Shown: positions 23,835-24,265 of the stretch, in pieces | Position numbering within the stretch: the first letter of the stretch is position 1 | Layout of the letters: each line of letters starts with the position of its first letter | Assembly (NCBI GenBank): GCA_964371865.1 | Contig: CAYJOR010000039.1 | Location: 1 to 24,265, forward strand | Reading direction: 5' to 3' | Origin: CAYJAZ01 sp964371865 | Lineage (GTDB): Bacteria > Desulfobacterota > Desulfovibrionia > Desulfovibrionales > Desulfovibrionaceae | DNA: 24,265 nucleotides | The notes under the pieces: model-generated | Database searches by the model: none | Told to the model about the DNA's origin: nothing | Seen by the model: only the letters and a program-made list of their open reading frames with translations | Program-made: the position numbers and the translations under genes

Positions 23835-24011
23835 CTATTTAGGCTCCCAATAACATCTTTTAGGTGAAACAATTTTTTCTTCTGTTTTTAATTGCTTCAT
23901 TGCTTTTTCAACATCTTTTTTATCAACTCCGAGAATTTCAGCAATTTTACCATTGTTTAACGGTTCACCTGCATTTTTCATAGCATCTAATATTTGACTT
24001 GGTAATGACAT
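23835..24011 (-). CDS. Small winged-helix-like DNA-binding protein, 58 aa
   Basis: A short minus-strand gene starts MSLPSQILDAMKNAGEPLNN and ends RCYWEPK. The sequence reads as a compact helix-turn-helix: a first helix (PSQILDAMKNAG), a second (NNGKIAEILG) and a recognition-like helix (DKKDVEKAMKQLKTE), then a short wing-like strand (KIVSPKRCYW). This resembles single-domain winged-helix proteins of 55-80 aa found in sulfate reducers. The ATG (24009-24011) has AGGAGA at 24017-24022 and a good upstream promoter, which supports it as a real gene despite its size. It is a single-gene unit, convergent with rnc. The target is unknown; a nearby palindrome could be its own operator. Confidence 0.8.
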   Translation of the reverse strand: MSLPSQILDAMKNAGEPLNNGKIAEILGVDKKDVEKAMKQLKTEEKIVSPKRCYWEPK

Positions 24012-24042
24012 TTGATTCTCCTAATTTGTTTTCTTATTAGGA

Positions 24043-24070
24043 ATTATACTTATTTATTTAAATAATGCAA
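24043..24070 (-). promoter_or_regulatory. Promoter of the small winged-helix gene
   Basis: On the minus strand TTGCAT (24070-24065) and a perfect TATAAT (24048-24043) are 16 nt apart, about 32 nt upstream of the ATG. Confidence 0.6.
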
Positions 24071-24085
24071 GAAATATTTATTTCA

Positions 24086-24099
24086 AAATATCGATATTT
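24086..24099. repeat. 14-bp perfect palindrome upstream of the small regulator
   Basis: AAATATCGATATTT lies 15 nt upstream of the -35 box and is a candidate operator. Beyond it, 24100-24265 shows no gene or clear signal that I can support. Confidence 0.4.
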
Positions 24100-24265
24100 A
24101 AACGTCGAGGGAAAAATTGAGCAGTTATGTATTTGATAAAGTGAGTAACTTTACAAATTTTAAGCATGAATATTTGAGACACTATAGTCTAAATTAATCA
24201 TCTTCTAAAATTACTTTTTATCGATAAGATCATATCCAAGACGTGTTATTTATAAGTAACTCTCT

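Noticed and set aside
24175..24265. C-terminus of a gene entering from the right edge on the minus strand (a frame reads ITRLGYDLIDKK before a stop)
   Set aside because: A stop codon lies just upstream in the same frame, so only 12 codons are open. There is not enough sequence to support a gene.

Overview
The window looks like chromosomal DNA of an AT-rich, motile, anaerobic Desulfovibrio-type bacterium (Desulfobacterota). The clues are a Desulfovibrio-style flagellin N-terminus behind a sigma-54 promoter, a GalU with the AGWGTRSLPASK form of the nucleotide-binding loop, an HdrD/DsrK/TmcB-type iron-sulfur protein, several c-di-GMP proteins and A+T-rich codon use. The family assignments come from reading motifs; no database search was possible, and the genus is an inference.

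Layout. 1-715: 5' end of a flagellin gene (minus) with a long leader and a near-perfect sigma-54 promoter. 716-1615: galU (minus). 1888-7104: a tight plus-strand run of lolA, a large dynamin-like GTPase, and a FecCD-type permease with its FecE-type ATPase. The junctions are 3 nt, a 1-nt overlap and an 11-nt overlap. 7218-8540: a minus-strand iron-sulfur protein that appears as two open frames separated only by one in-frame TGA. I read it as a single selenoprotein, with a SECIS-like hairpin just after the TGA. 8950-17101: a c-di-GMP block. It holds a periplasmic-sensor EAL phosphodiesterase (plus), then on the minus strand a PAS-GGDEF-GAF diguanylate cyclase followed by a FIST-EAL phosphodiesterase. 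A clear c-di-GMP-I (GEMM) riboswitch lies between these last two genes. 17313-21463: livJ, livH, livM and livG of a branched-chain amino acid importer, with livF missing. 21476-23612: a cobyrinate a,c-diamide synthase family gene and rnc, overlapping by 11 nt. 23835-24011: a 58-aa winged-helix-like protein (minus).

How it fits together. The most distinctive circuit is cyclase, then c-di-GMP riboswitch, then phosphodiesterase on one strand. The product of the first gene is the ligand that should control translation of the enzyme that destroys it. A perfect alternative helix next to the phosphodiesterase ribosome-binding site suggests an ON switch, meaning homeostatic feedback. Both EAL proteins carry degenerate GGDEF-like regions, so they are probably phosphodiesterases only, while the cyclase keeps both GGDEF and the RxxD inhibitory site. 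The flagellin leader carries two GGA-in-loop hairpins, one over the Shine-Dalgarno sequence, as expected for CsrA control. The convergent gene ends at about 7100-7225 and 11815-12140 share a related repeat sequence and carry strong hairpins. No tRNA, rRNA, CRISPR array, transposase or phage gene was seen.
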